A program made the position numbers and the translations under genes. From assembly GCA_003150315.1 (NCBI GenBank), contig QAML01000054.1, positions 1 to 37,112 of the forward strand: 37,112 bases of DNA. The letters are read 5' to 3'. Positions 1 to 7,792 of the stretch are shown one piece after another. This DNA is from Prevotellaceae bacterium (lineage in GTDB: Bacteria > Bacteroidota > Bacteroidia > Bacteroidales > Bacteroidaceae). Below the pieces are notes generated by a model that was not told where the DNA came from, ran no database searches, and saw only the letters and a program-made list of their open reading frames with translations. Each line of letters opens with the position of its first letter. Position 1 is the stretch's first letter.

Positions 1-62
1 GTGCCTTGTATTTTAAAATACATGGCTTGTATTTTTTGCGATAAGCCATGTGTTTTTTCGTG
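1..62 (+). repeat. Palindromic intergenic element, copy A (partial)
   Basis: This is the right-hand part of the interspersed palindromic family seen six more times in the window; its left part lies outside the window. It holds the half-site GTGCCTTGTATTTTAAAATA and an inverted pair ACATGGCTT (20-28) / AAGCCATGT (43-51), which can form a 9-bp hairpin. The rest of the 5' flank up to 341 holds only the terminator at 83-115 and no convincing gene. Confidence 0.75.
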
Positions 63-82
63 CGTCCCGCAACAACATAACA

Positions 83-115
83 AAGTCCCGAAATTCATTA
101 TGAATTTCGGGACTT
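83..115 (-). terminator. Strong hairpin, probable bidirectional terminator
   Basis: There is a perfect 15-bp stem (83-97 with 101-115) and a 3-nt loop (98-100), with TTTTATAAATTT following on the plus side and TTTGTT on the minus side. It lies about 226 nt beyond the miaB stop codon, so it could end miaB read-through or a gene left of the window. Confidence 0.75.
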
Positions 116-341
116 TTATAAATTTCAAAGAGTATGTTTTGCATCATACGCCGAAACACGCTACCCGCATATCCTGCAAATGCCGCGTTACCGATGCACG
201 TTCGTCTAAAAAGCCACATGCAACGGCAAACGCCATACTTTCAGGCTCTCATTCCCTTTGACGAAAAGCATGTGCAGGAAACAATGCCCACCACGTCATG
301 CAACCGAAAGAGAATATCGCATTGCGGAAAGGCGAAGTCCG

Positions 342-1670
342 TTATTCCTTCACGAGTTCGCCGTGCAGCGTGGCAGACGAGGCGGAAAGTATCTTAACTT
401 TGGCAAATTGACCTATATGTGAGTCTTCACGATTGAAAACAACCACCTTGTTTTGCTCCGTGCGTCCGAACAGTTGTTCGCGACTGCGCTTGCTCGTGCC
501 CTCTATCAGTATGTCGAAAACTTTTCCAATACATTTTTGGTTGTTTTCCAGCGAAAGAGTGTTCTGCAAAGCGATGAGTTCGTTAAGGCGACGAATCTTG
601 ACATCCTCGGGAACGTCATCATTGAAATGTTTTGCTGCATAAGTGCCGGGGCGTTCGCTGTATTTGAACATGAACGAGGAATCGTAAGCACATTCTTTCA
701 TAAGGCTCAAAGACAAAGCATGATCTTCTTCCGTCTCCGAGCAATAGCCGCAGAAAATGTCGGTTGACAATCCGCATTCGGGCACTATGCGGCGTATGGC
801 GTCCACACGCGACAAATACCATTCGCGGGTATATTTTCTGTTCATCAGCTTCAAAATCCTGTCGCTACCGCTTTGCACCGGCAGATGTATGTGTTTGCAA
901 ACGTTAGGTTCCTCGGCAATAACGCGAAGAGTGTCATCGCTCATGTCCTTAGGGTGGGAAGTTGTGAAACGAATCCACATTTGCGGCACTTCACGCGCCA
1001 CCATTCTCAAAAGTTCGGGGAAACCGGTGGTTTCTCCGCCTTCCGATTCAAATTTATAGGAATTTACGTTCTGCCCCAACAGGGTTACTTCCTTATATCC
1101 GCGTTGTTCAAGGTCCTTAACCTCGTTTATTATGCTCTGCGGAGCACGCGAACGTTCGCGTCCCCTGACATAAGGCACAATGCAATAATGGCAGAAATTA
1201 TTGCATCCGCGCGTAATGCTTACGAAGCCCGAAATCCGGTTTCCGCAAATGCGCTCCGGAATAATATCGGAATAGGTTTCAATCGTGGAAAGCTCCACAT
1301 CGATAGCCTTGCATCCGTTCTCGGCTTCACCCGTAAGCTGCGGCAACATCTGATAAGAGTCGGGACCAGCCACAAGGTCGGCATGGTGATTCTCAAGAAG
1401 GTCGTCCTTGGTGCGTTCAGCCATACAGCCCAGCACACCAATGATAAGTTTGCCGTGCTTTGCCTTTTTCATGGCATTGAGAGCGTTGAGGCGGTTATAA
1501 ATCTTCTGCTCCGCGTTGTCGCGAACGGAACACGTGTTCAAAAACACCGCGTCGGCACTTTCAATGTTTTTCACCGTGTCATATCCCGCAGTTTTCATGA
1601 CCGAAGCAACCACTTCGCTGTCCGCCACATTCATTTGGCAGCCGTAAGTTTCTATATAAAGTTTCTTCAT
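342..1670 (-). CDS. miaB: tRNA-2-methylthio-N6-dimethylallyladenosine synthase MiaB
   Basis: MiaB is a radical-SAM methylthiotransferase that adds a methylthio group to i6A37 of tRNAs reading UNN codons. The 442-residue length is normal for the family. The N-terminal UPF0004 domain has its three cluster cysteines at C11, C47 and C82. The radical SAM CxxxCxxC motif is at C156, C160 and C163 (RGCNNFCHYCIVPY). A C-terminal TRAM domain covers about residues 370-442 (GKVFDILIEG onward). RimO and MtaB are related, but the motif context (YGCQMNVADSE, YVRGRERSR) fits MiaB best. The gene stands alone on the minus strand; the start at 1670 lies 20 nt inside a TAACTTTG promoter box. The 53 nt between it and the upstream sialidase gene contain that box, so it is probably its own transcription unit. 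Confidence 0.97.
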   Translation of the reverse strand: MKKLYIETYGCQMNVADSEVVASVMKTAGYDTVKNIESADAVFLNTCSVRDNAEQKIYNRLNALNAMKKAKHGKLIIGVLGCMAERTKDDLLENHHADLVAGPDSYQMLPQLTGEAENGCKAIDVELSTIETYSDIIPERICGNRISGFVSITRGCNNFCHYCIVPYVRGRERSRAPQSIINEVKDLEQRGYKEVTLLGQNVNSYKFESEGGETTGFPELLRMVAREVPQMWIRFTTSHPKDMSDDTLRVIAEEPNVCKHIHLPVQSGSDRILKLMNRKYTREWYLSRVDAIRRIVPECGLSTDIFCGYCSETEEDHALSLSLMKECAYDSSFMFKYSERPGTYAAKHFNDDVPEDVKIRRLNELIALQNTLSLENNQKCIGKVFDILIEGTSKRSREQLFGRTEQNKVVVFNREDSHIGQFAKVKILSASSATLHGELVKE

Positions 1671-1690
1671 TTCCTTATAGATTTCGGACG

Positions 1691-1698
1691 CAAAGTTA
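1691..1698 (-). promoter_or_regulatory. Bacteroidota -7 box for miaB
   Basis: The minus strand reads TAACTTTG here, matching the TAnnTTTG consensus of the Bacteroidota housekeeping sigma factor, about 20 nt before the miaB ATG. No good TTTG -33 element is seen at the expected distance. Confidence 0.5.
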
Positions 1699-1723
1699 CG
1701 AAATTATAAGGTATTGCACCTTT

Positions 1724-2761
1724 TCACTTCCTAATCATATTGAAAAGCGAAAGAGGAACTTTGGCAAGAAAAACCGACGGCTTCACGGTTTCATGACCCG
1801 AGTAATAGGTAATCCACATTTCCCCTCCCACTTTCAAAAACGAGGGATAAGAATTATCGTCAAACGAAGGAAGCATGAGCATTTCCTGAAAGTTTCCGTC
1901 GGCAGTGCCTGCATATATCATTGTTTTGGGACGCGAGGGAATATGTATCTCTCTACCGCCGAGCAAAACCCCTCCGTCGAGGAAAACATAAGCATCCGGA
2001 CCGCCGCAGAAAAAGCCCAGCTCTTTCTGTTTCCAGTCGGTGTATGGCGCAGAAGAGGAAAGCAGCATGGCAGAACGGTTACCGCTCTCGCGGCGAACAA
2101 ACAAAAACATCCTGTCATCGGCATCAAACCTCACCGTTGTCTCATTGGGATAACCGGAAATATCGAAAGTTTTCATCACTTCGTATTCCGTTCCGTTTTT
2201 TGTGGCAAGAAGTTCGAGTTTGTTCTGATCTCCCGCCTTGAAATAAGCTACTCCGTAGCCCGTTCCCTTATGCCATGTAACGCGCCACAGCCATGCGAAA
2301 TTCTGCGACGCGGAAGAGGAAATATTTACGGGTTTGGGAATGGAAAACTTCTTTCCGTTTTTTGAAAACGACACAAGCGTGCTCGTAGATTCCAGTTTCC
2401 CACCTTTATATAAAGAACATCCCATCAGCACCATCAGTTCCCCCTTAGGCGTAACGGAAAGTTTCGGGTCGCGCAAGTCATATCCCGTTCTCGACAACAC
2501 GGTTTCGGTTTCCCATTTGTCGCCGTCGGACGAAGAAATGATATGAATTTTACCGTCCGCCTCACCCTTTTCGTTGAAAATATGGCTGAACCCTTCGCGA
2601 AAAGCACAATAATATCTTCCCTTATGCTCCACAAGCGAAGTAAAAGCACAATGAGTGGAGCCGTCGCCCCATATACGTTTCAAACTATAGCACACATACT
2701 GCGCGCAAACCGCTGACGCAACCAGTGAAACAATAATAGAAATTAAAATCTTTGTTTTCAT
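1724..2761 (-). CDS. Secreted sialidase-family (BNR/Asp-box) beta-propeller protein
   Basis: This is a 345-residue exported protein with a signal peptide (MKTKILISIIVSLVASAVCA) and a six-bladed-propeller sialidase-like body. Visible features are an FREG motif at residues 54-57, which resembles the FRIP arginine motif of sialidases, an Asp box SSSDGDKW at 76-83, and a DLRDPKLS segment typical of this family. The start at 2761 is preferred: an upstream in-frame start at 2893 would add 44 hydrophobic residues, overlap the divergent Nudix gene, and place the -7 box inside the coding region. Many members of this short family have no proven sialidase activity, so the substrate is open. Its position next to a beta-hexosaminidase is consistent with host-glycan use, which is inference. 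Confidence 0.8.
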   Translation of the reverse strand: MKTKILISIIVSLVASAVCAQYVCYSLKRIWGDGSTHCAFTSLVEHKGRYYCAFREGFSHIFNEKGEADGKIHIISSSDGDKWETETVLSRTGYDLRDPKLSVTPKGELMVLMGCSLYKGGKLESTSTLVSFSKNGKKFSIPKPVNISSSASQNFAWLWRVTWHKGTGYGVAYFKAGDQNKLELLATKNGTEYEVMKTFDISGYPNETTVRFDADDRMFLFVRRESGNRSAMLLSSSAPYTDWKQKELGFFCGGPDAYVFLDGGVLLGGREIHIPSRPKTMIYAGTADGNFQEMLMLPSFDDNSYPSFLKVGGEMWITYYSGHETVKPSVFLAKVPLSLFNMIRK

Positions 2762-2787
2762 GATAAAGCAAACTAATCGTAGTGAAG

Positions 2788-2795
2788 CAAATTTA
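2788..2795 (-). promoter_or_regulatory. -7 box for the sialidase-family gene
   Basis: The minus strand reads TAAATTTG about 27 nt before the ATG at 2761. It fits TAnnTTTG and supports the shorter start. A -33 element is not clear. Confidence 0.45.
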
Positions 2796-2859
2796 TAAAA
2801 AATCCAAGAGAAAAGAAAAATAATCACTACTATTGCAAACAGAAAGAAAACAATAACGC

Positions 2860-3411
2860 ATGAGCAACGAACATCCTCTGAAACAATTCGCATATTGTCC
2901 GCGATGCGGAAGCGCAGAATTCATGGTTAACGATGAAAGATCGAAACGCTGCGGACATTGCGGCTTTGTGTATTATCTGAATGCGAGTGCCGCCGCGGCA
3001 GCCTTTATATTAAACGACAGAAACGAAATACTCGTAAGCAGACGTGCCTTTGAGCCGGCAAAAGATACCTTGGATCTTCCCGGAGGATTCGTTGACCCGG
3101 GAGAATCTATTGACCGGGGAATGCGCAGAGAGATTCTTGAGGAAACGGGATGCCGGGTGGCAGAAATGAAATGGCTCTTCTCCCTGCCCAACAGCTATAT
3201 GTTTTCGGGCTTCTCCGTTCCCACTGCCGACAGTTTCTTTCTGTGTCGTCTTGAAACGGGAGAAACGCCTGCGGCATCGGACGACGCAGCCGCCCTAAGG
3301 TGGATTGCCATAGAAAAATTGGACCCGGAAGATTTCGGACTTGATTCCATAAGAAAAGCTGTGGAAAAGTTCAAAACCGAAAGTGCACGACTTGTATGGG
3401 ACAAGCATTAA
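2860..3411 (+). CDS. Nudix hydrolase with N-terminal zinc ribbon
   Basis: This is a 183-residue cytoplasmic pyrophosphohydrolase. A four-cysteine zinc ribbon (C13, C16, C31, C34) precedes the Nudix fold. The Nudix box GX5EX7REUXEEXG is complete: G76, E82, R90-E91, E94-E95, G97. The layout resembles a shortened NudC (NADH pyrophosphatase), but the protein lacks the longer NudC N-terminal domain and the SQPWPFP-type motif downstream of the box was not seen. The substrate, perhaps NADH or another nucleoside diphosphate derivative, is therefore unknown. The gene diverges from the sialidase-family gene across a 98-nt gap. A weak TACTATTG box at about 2828-2835 could be its promoter. Confidence 0.9.
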   Translation: MSNEHPLKQFAYCPRCGSAEFMVNDERSKRCGHCGFVYYLNASAAAAAFILNDRNEILVSRRAFEPAKDTLDLPGGFVDPGESIDRGMRREILEETGCRVAEMKWLFSLPNSYMFSGFSVPTADSFFLCRLETGETPAASDDAAALRWIAIEKLDPEDFGLDSIRKAVEKFKTESARLVWDKH

Positions 3412-3566
3412 AACAGATGCGGAATGCTATATTCCCCGACCGTTGCGGCTGAATTTTTTATTTGGAAATCAACTACCCGCGCACATGACAGACGTACAGA
3501 AAAACATTTTACACTCAAGCCGGGCTTTTTGAAAGTAAATCACGCGCATAACAAACATATATTTAC

Positions 3567-3574
3567 TATATTTG
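3567..3574 (+). promoter_or_regulatory. -7 box for the GH20 gene
   Basis: The sequence TATATTTG followed by C fits TAnnTTTG and lies about 58 nt before the GH20 ATG. No -33 TTTG was found at 19-21 nt. The 220-nt gap from the Nudix stop holds nothing else recognised. Confidence 0.5.
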
Positions 3575-3631
3575 CAAATCAAAGGCATACTATACCAGCC
3601 AAGAAAACAATAAACAAACATATTTACTTAC

Positions 3632-5251
3632 ATGAAAAGAACTATAAGCAAGATGCTCGCGGCAGGATTCGCCGCAACGCTCCTCACACTGCCGGCAAGC
3701 CGCATTGCCGCACAGATAACCATTGTGCCGCAGCCACAGGAGGTAAAGCTTCAGGCAGGCAAGGCGTCTGTTTCGGCAAATCCCAAAATTTATCTCGACA
3801 AAAAAGCAAAAATCACCGCTTCATACCTTTCCGCACAATTCAAGGAGGCAGGTATCACGCCGGTAATGGTAAACAGTGCCGCACAAGCCGACATTGCCAT
3901 TTCCATGGGTAAGGCTTCGGGACACAAAGAAGGCTACAAACTCGAAGTAAGCGATAAAAAGAAACCCGCAATAACCGCTACCGCCGACGACAGAAGCGGT
4001 GCCGTATATGCAATAGAGAGTATCCGCCAAATGCTAAAGAACGAAGGCGGAAAGTTCACAGCTAACGTTTGCACCATAACCGACTGGCCCGAATTCGGAT
4101 GGAGATCTTATATGCTCGACGAGAGTCGTCATTTCCACGGAATGGCTATGGTTAAGCGCATGGTCAATGAAATGGTACGTTTGAAGATGAACACTTTCCA
4201 TTGGCACCTTGTTGACGATCCTGGATGGCGCATAGAAATCAAAGGATATCCCAAATTGACGAGCGAAGGTTCGTTAAGCGATTTCTCACATCACTTCCAG
4301 GGCGCAGAAAAATGGAAAGAAGCCTATCCTGATCGCGAGCGTTCATATTATACTCAGGCAGAAATCAAAGAAATAGTGAACTATTGCGCAGAAAGAGGCA
4401 TCCGCGTCATTCCTGAAATAGAAGTCCCCGGACACTGCTACGCTGCTACTCACGTTTATCCCGAACTTCTTGCGAAAGGAGACAATGATACCGACCCGGC
4501 AATCTATGACGTTGTGGCTCCGGAGTTCAAAAAATTCATCGAAACCACGCTTACGCAGGTAGTAAAACTCTTCCCCTCGAAAATTGTACATATTGGCGGC
4601 GACGAGGCAAACTATTCGCGCTGGTCAAAGAACGAAAGAATCAAAAAGTTCATGAAAGACCACGGACTGGAAACCTATCCCGACATGCAGCTTTACACAA
4701 TTAACAGCCTGCAGAAGTTTCTTGACAAGAAAGGTGTGAAACTTATAGGTTGGAACGAGATTACCGGCGACAACGTTCACGGAGAAGCCAACCACGGAGA
4801 GAATTCTGCTCTTACTCTTGAGAAAGGTACTTTGGTACAATTCTGGGACGGTTCCACCGATCTTGCAAAGAAAGCCATCAAGAAAGGTTTCAATCTTGTC
4901 AATTCCAATCGTCTGTACACGTATCTCGATTATGGCTATCCCACAATCAGTCTCGACCACGCTTACAGCTTCAATCCTTATTTCGACGACCTGACTCCCG
5001 AGCAAAACGCCAAGATTCTCGGTCTCGGATGTCAGATGTGGGGTGAATGGACTCCCACCGATGCCCGCGTATATTTCCAGACTTTCCCCCGTCTTGCCGC
5101 TTATGCAGAATGCGGATGGACAAAAGTTGAAAATAAGAACTATGCCGACTTTGTACGTCGCATGTCACCCATCGAAAAGATATGGCAGGGAAAAGGATAC
5201 TTCACAGGTCAGCCCTCATATTCCATGGGAACTCCCGAAGCTGCGAAATAA
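3632..5251 (+). CDS. Beta-N-acetylhexosaminidase, GH20
   Basis: This is a secreted or periplasmic exo-hexosaminidase that releases terminal beta-linked GlcNAc/GalNAc by substrate-assisted catalysis. The 539-residue protein starts with a signal peptide (cleavage near ASRIAAQ, about residue 28). The N-terminal GH20b domain begins at ITIVPQPQEV, and the TIM barrel follows from about residue 155. Hallmarks are WHLVDDPGWR starting at W191, the EVPGHC segment, the catalytic Asp-Glu pair D324-E325 in HIGGDEANYSRW, and C-terminal GCQMWGEW. No C-terminal carbohydrate-binding domain is present. A strong hairpin follows, so it is probably separate from the next gene. The neighbours suggest action on host or mucin-type glycans, but no susC/susD pair is in the window. 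Confidence 0.96.
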   Translation: MKRTISKMLAAGFAATLLTLPASRIAAQITIVPQPQEVKLQAGKASVSANPKIYLDKKAKITASYLSAQFKEAGITPVMVNSAAQADIAISMGKASGHKEGYKLEVSDKKKPAITATADDRSGAVYAIESIRQMLKNEGGKFTANVCTITDWPEFGWRSYMLDESRHFHGMAMVKRMVNEMVRLKMNTFHWHLVDDPGWRIEIKGYPKLTSEGSLSDFSHHFQGAEKWKEAYPDRERSYYTQAEIKEIVNYCAERGIRVIPEIEVPGHCYAATHVYPELLAKGDNDTDPAIYDVVAPEFKKFIETTLTQVVKLFPSKIVHIGGDEANYSRWSKNERIKKFMKDHGLETYPDMQLYTINSLQKFLDKKGVKLIGWNEITGDNVHGEANHGENSALTLEKGTLVQFWDGSTDLAKKAIKKGFNLVNSNRLYTYLDYGYPTISLDHAYSFNPYFDDLTPEQNAKILGLGCQMWGEWTPTDARVYFQTFPRLAAYAECGWTKVENKNYADFVRRMSPIEKIWQGKGYFTGQPSYSMGTPEAAK

Positions 5252-5277
5252 TTTTTAATACATAGATTATAGGCATT

Positions 5278-5316
5278 AAAATATCGGTTGTGTCCATGCG
5301 ATGCGACCGATATTTT
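5278..5316 (+). terminator. Intrinsic terminator after the GH20 gene
   Basis: A 13-bp stem (5278-5290 with 5304-5316, one G-T pair) closes a 13-nt loop, and the descending arm ends in TATTTTT. It lies 27 nt after the GH20 stop and 36 nt before the next ATG. Confidence 0.75.
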
Positions 5317-5352
5317 TGAATTACAACCCATACACTTAAAAACAAGACTATC

Positions 5353-7323
5353 ATGAAAAGAAAATTAACCGCCACTCTCGCAATGATGTCGCTTGCTTTT
5401 TTTGCCGCCACCGCACAGAACGCCGACGAAAACCTGTCGTGGGACATTTACCCCGACACCTGGGTGGGAACAGACGGCGCAGGACGAATACAACCTACGC
5501 AAGCGGAAACGGGGAAAACCAAGACCGACAAAAAGAGAGACGTTGGAATGTTCTACGTAACCTGGCATACCAAAGGACTTCACGCAGGCAAACCGCCATA
5601 TAACGGAGATGTTACGAAAATTCTCGAAAAAGACCCCGCCACACGCCTTGACGGCAGCAGCAAGAACTGGCATCATTACGGCGGTTACCATTGGGGCGAG
5701 CCCGAAATGGGATATTTTCTCTCCGCCGACCCTTACGTAATTCGCCACGATGTGTCTGCGCTCGCCGATGCAGGCGTTGACGTTTTAATTCTCGACGTTA
5801 CCAACAGCGTAAGATACTGGGAAGAATGGGAACAATTGTTCAAGATTCTTGATGAAATGAAAAACGGCGGACAAAAAGTGCCCAAATTCTGTTTTTGGGT
5901 GTTCAACGGAGTTCCCACATACTGTGCCCAGGAAATTTTCGAGCGTGTTTATCGTCCCGGACGCTATAAAGATTTGTGGTATTACCGCGACGGAAAGCCG
6001 CTACTCCTGTATAATGCCGATCCGAAGCACGATGCAAACGGATTTCATCCCGACCCCGTGCCCAACTTCCTGTATGATGCCGATGCGGTTACTAACAAAA
6101 ACAATCCGCACTACGGCGATACCATTTACACAAAGGAACGCATTGCTTACTATCCCAAGTATATTCTTGACTTTTTCAGTCTTCGCAACATGTGGTGGGG
6201 ATATTACAAATGGGCAGGCAAACGTTTCATAGGCAAGGAGGACAATTGGACGTTCGGGCTTGACCTTGGCGATAAACCTGTGCTTGATCTCACTCCGCGC
6301 GAGCGTGCTTCGCGCCACAACGGCAAGATTGAGGAGATATCCGTTACTCCTGCCCAGCACCCTGTATCGCTTATCGGAAAATCGTGGCGTGCAAGTACGG
6401 GCGAACCGCAGTTCAACGAATACGATCTCCCGGTTGCCACATACGTTCCGGAACTTGGAAAGAAAATGGAGCGTCCCACGGCATACGGCATCTATTTCCA
6501 GGATCGCTGGGACGAGGCTTTGAGCATAGACCCGCCGTTCATTTATCTCAACGACTGGAACGAGTGGTCGGCAGGCAAGTATATGCAAGACCCGCCTGTT
6601 ACATTTATGCGCCGACAAGGCAGCAATTATTTCTTTGTTGACCAATATAACGAAGAGTTCAACCGCACAATCGGTCCAATGAAAGGAGGTTTCACCGACA
6701 ATTACTATATGCAGATGGCGGCAAACATACGCAAATATAAAGGAGTGCGTGCCATTCCCGAAAATCACGGTTACTTTACCTCGTGGGATAACGAAAAAAC
6801 GGAATATCGCGATACCAAGGGCGACATTGCCCATCGTGATTTCGACGGTTACTCGGGTCTTCACTACAAGGACGAACTCGGACGCAACGACATTGTGCTT
6901 TCAAAGGTCGGTGTCAGCAAAAAGGATGTTCTTTTCCGTGTTTCCGCCGCCGACAACCTTACAAAGCCCGAACCTAACGGTTGGATGCTGCTCTTTATCG
7001 ATTCCGACAAAAACAGCAATACGGGTTGGGCAGGCTATGACTATATGGTTTCAGACGGCAAACTTTGGAAATACAACGGCAATGCTCCCGACAGCACCGC
7101 CATGTGGAAACCGGTGGCTAAAGTGGAGACCCGCGTAGACGGCAAAGACTATTACGTTAACGTTCCGCGCAAACTCATCGGAGCAAAGGGAGACAAGATA
7201 ACTTTCGACTTCAAATGGGCAGACAATCCGGCAGACATGAAGTCGCCCATAGGACTTGCGCTCGGAGGCGACACTGCTCCAAACCGCCGTTTCAATTATC
7301 GTTTCATCTGGAGCAGAGATTAA
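5353..7323 (+). CDS. Secreted GH71/99-like protein (paralogue 1)
   Basis: This is a 656-residue exported protein with a signal peptide (MKRKLTATLAMMSLAFFAAT). Residues about 30-470 form a GH71/GH99-like TIM-barrel region, recognised from WDIYPDTWVGTDGAGR, GMFYVTWHT, HWGEPEMGYFLSADPYVIRH, ADAGVDVLILDVTN and FIYLNDWNEW. Residues about 483-656 form a C-terminal CBM9/DOMON-like beta-sandwich (WMLLFIDSDKNSNTGWAGYD). GH99 members are endo-alpha-mannosidases or mannanases and GH71 members are alpha-1,3-glucanases; which activity applies here cannot be told from the sequence. The glutamates in HWGEPEMG and the aspartates in ILDVTN and YLNDWNE are candidate catalytic residues (inference). It is a tandem paralogue of the next gene, separated by one palindromic repeat. 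Confidence 0.85.
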   Translation: MKRKLTATLAMMSLAFFAATAQNADENLSWDIYPDTWVGTDGAGRIQPTQAETGKTKTDKKRDVGMFYVTWHTKGLHAGKPPYNGDVTKILEKDPATRLDGSSKNWHHYGGYHWGEPEMGYFLSADPYVIRHDVSALADAGVDVLILDVTNSVRYWEEWEQLFKILDEMKNGGQKVPKFCFWVFNGVPTYCAQEIFERVYRPGRYKDLWYYRDGKPLLLYNADPKHDANGFHPDPVPNFLYDADAVTNKNNPHYGDTIYTKERIAYYPKYILDFFSLRNMWWGYYKWAGKRFIGKEDNWTFGLDLGDKPVLDLTPRERASRHNGKIEEISVTPAQHPVSLIGKSWRASTGEPQFNEYDLPVATYVPELGKKMERPTAYGIYFQDRWDEALSIDPPFIYLNDWNEWSAGKYMQDPPVTFMRRQGSNYFFVDQYNEEFNRTIGPMKGGFTDNYYMQMAANIRKYKGVRAIPENHGYFTSWDNEKTEYRDTKGDIAHRDFDGYSGLHYKDELGRNDIVLSKVGVSKKDVLFRVSAADNLTKPEPNGWMLLFIDSDKNSNTGWAGYDYMVSDGKLWKYNGNAPDSTAMWKPVAKVETRVDGKDYYVNVPRKLIGAKGDKITFDFKWADNPADMKSPIGLALGGDTAPNRRFNYRFIWSRD

Positions 7324-7333
7324 AGATTTCAGA

Positions 7334-7350
7334 CCGGTTTCAGCAACCGG
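7334..7350 (+). terminator. Small hairpin after GH71/99-like gene 1
   Basis: CCGGTT (7334-7339) pairs with AACCGG (7345-7350) over a 5-nt loop, 11 nt after the stop. A second 6-bp stem (GCCTGT/ACGGGC) follows. There is no U-tract, so terminator function is doubtful. Confidence 0.3.
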
Positions 7351-7394
7351 AAAGCCTGTAAAAACGGGCAAAAACCACGGTCATTTTGGGGCTT

Positions 7395-7521
7395 TTGCAA
7401 GACATTGTTTTTCAGACATTTGAAAAGGCGAAAAATACAAGCCATATATTTTGAAATACAAGGCACTTATTTTAAAATAAGTGCCTTGTATTTTTTACGA
7501 CAAGCCATGTATTTTTTCCGG
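7395..7521 (+). repeat. Palindromic intergenic element, copy B
   Basis: This is a full-length copy. The left block (about 7395-7437) reads GCAAGACATTG, TTTTTCAGACATTTGAAAAGG, CGAAAAATA. The core is a perfect 40-bp palindrome at 7454-7493, with arms AAATACAAGGCACTTATTTT and its exact complement. The right block is CAAGCCATGT (7501-7510) and a T-run ending in CCGG. It lies 3' of GH71/99-like gene 1. The sequence between it and the next promoter (7522-7757) shows no recognisable gene. Confidence 0.85.
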
Positions 7522-7757
7522 CGGCAATTTCCGTCTTTTTTTCGAACCGAATTCCAACCGCTTTTTCCACTCTCCTAACGCCTCTTCGGGAACATATCCG
7601 AAAACTTCCCCATACATTCCGATATTTGCGGATTTTCCTATGGGAAACACGACACACCTTCCCCCCGGCAATGCGGGTTTCAATAACGAAAACACAACCT
7701 TGCTGCCGTATCTCCAAGTTTGAGGCATTTGTTAACACTGTATTCGCAAACAATAAT

Positions 7758-7765
7758 TAAATTTG
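7758..7765 (+). promoter_or_regulatory. -7 box for GH71/99-like gene 2
   Basis: TAAATTTG followed by C lies 27 nt before the ATG at 7793 and fits TAnnTTTG. A TTTG at 7728-7731 is 26 nt upstream, longer than the usual 19-21 nt spacing. Confidence 0.5.
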
Positions 7766-7792
7766 CACATATTCCTCTAAGACATACAATTT

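Noticed and set aside
1..261. 86-codon reading frame beginning MPCILKYMACIF
   Set aside because: It lies in palindromic element A and a terminator hairpin. Similar short frames beginning MPCIF or MPCIL arise from other copies of the element, so they are by-products of the repeat.
873..1709. 278-codon plus-strand frame opposite miaB
   Set aside because: It is an antisense shadow of miaB, whose motifs are intact; no family resemblance and no promoter.
2762..2893. 44-residue N-terminal extension of the sialidase-family protein
   Set aside because: It would overlap the Nudix gene, contain the -7 box, and precede a complete signal peptide starting at 2761.
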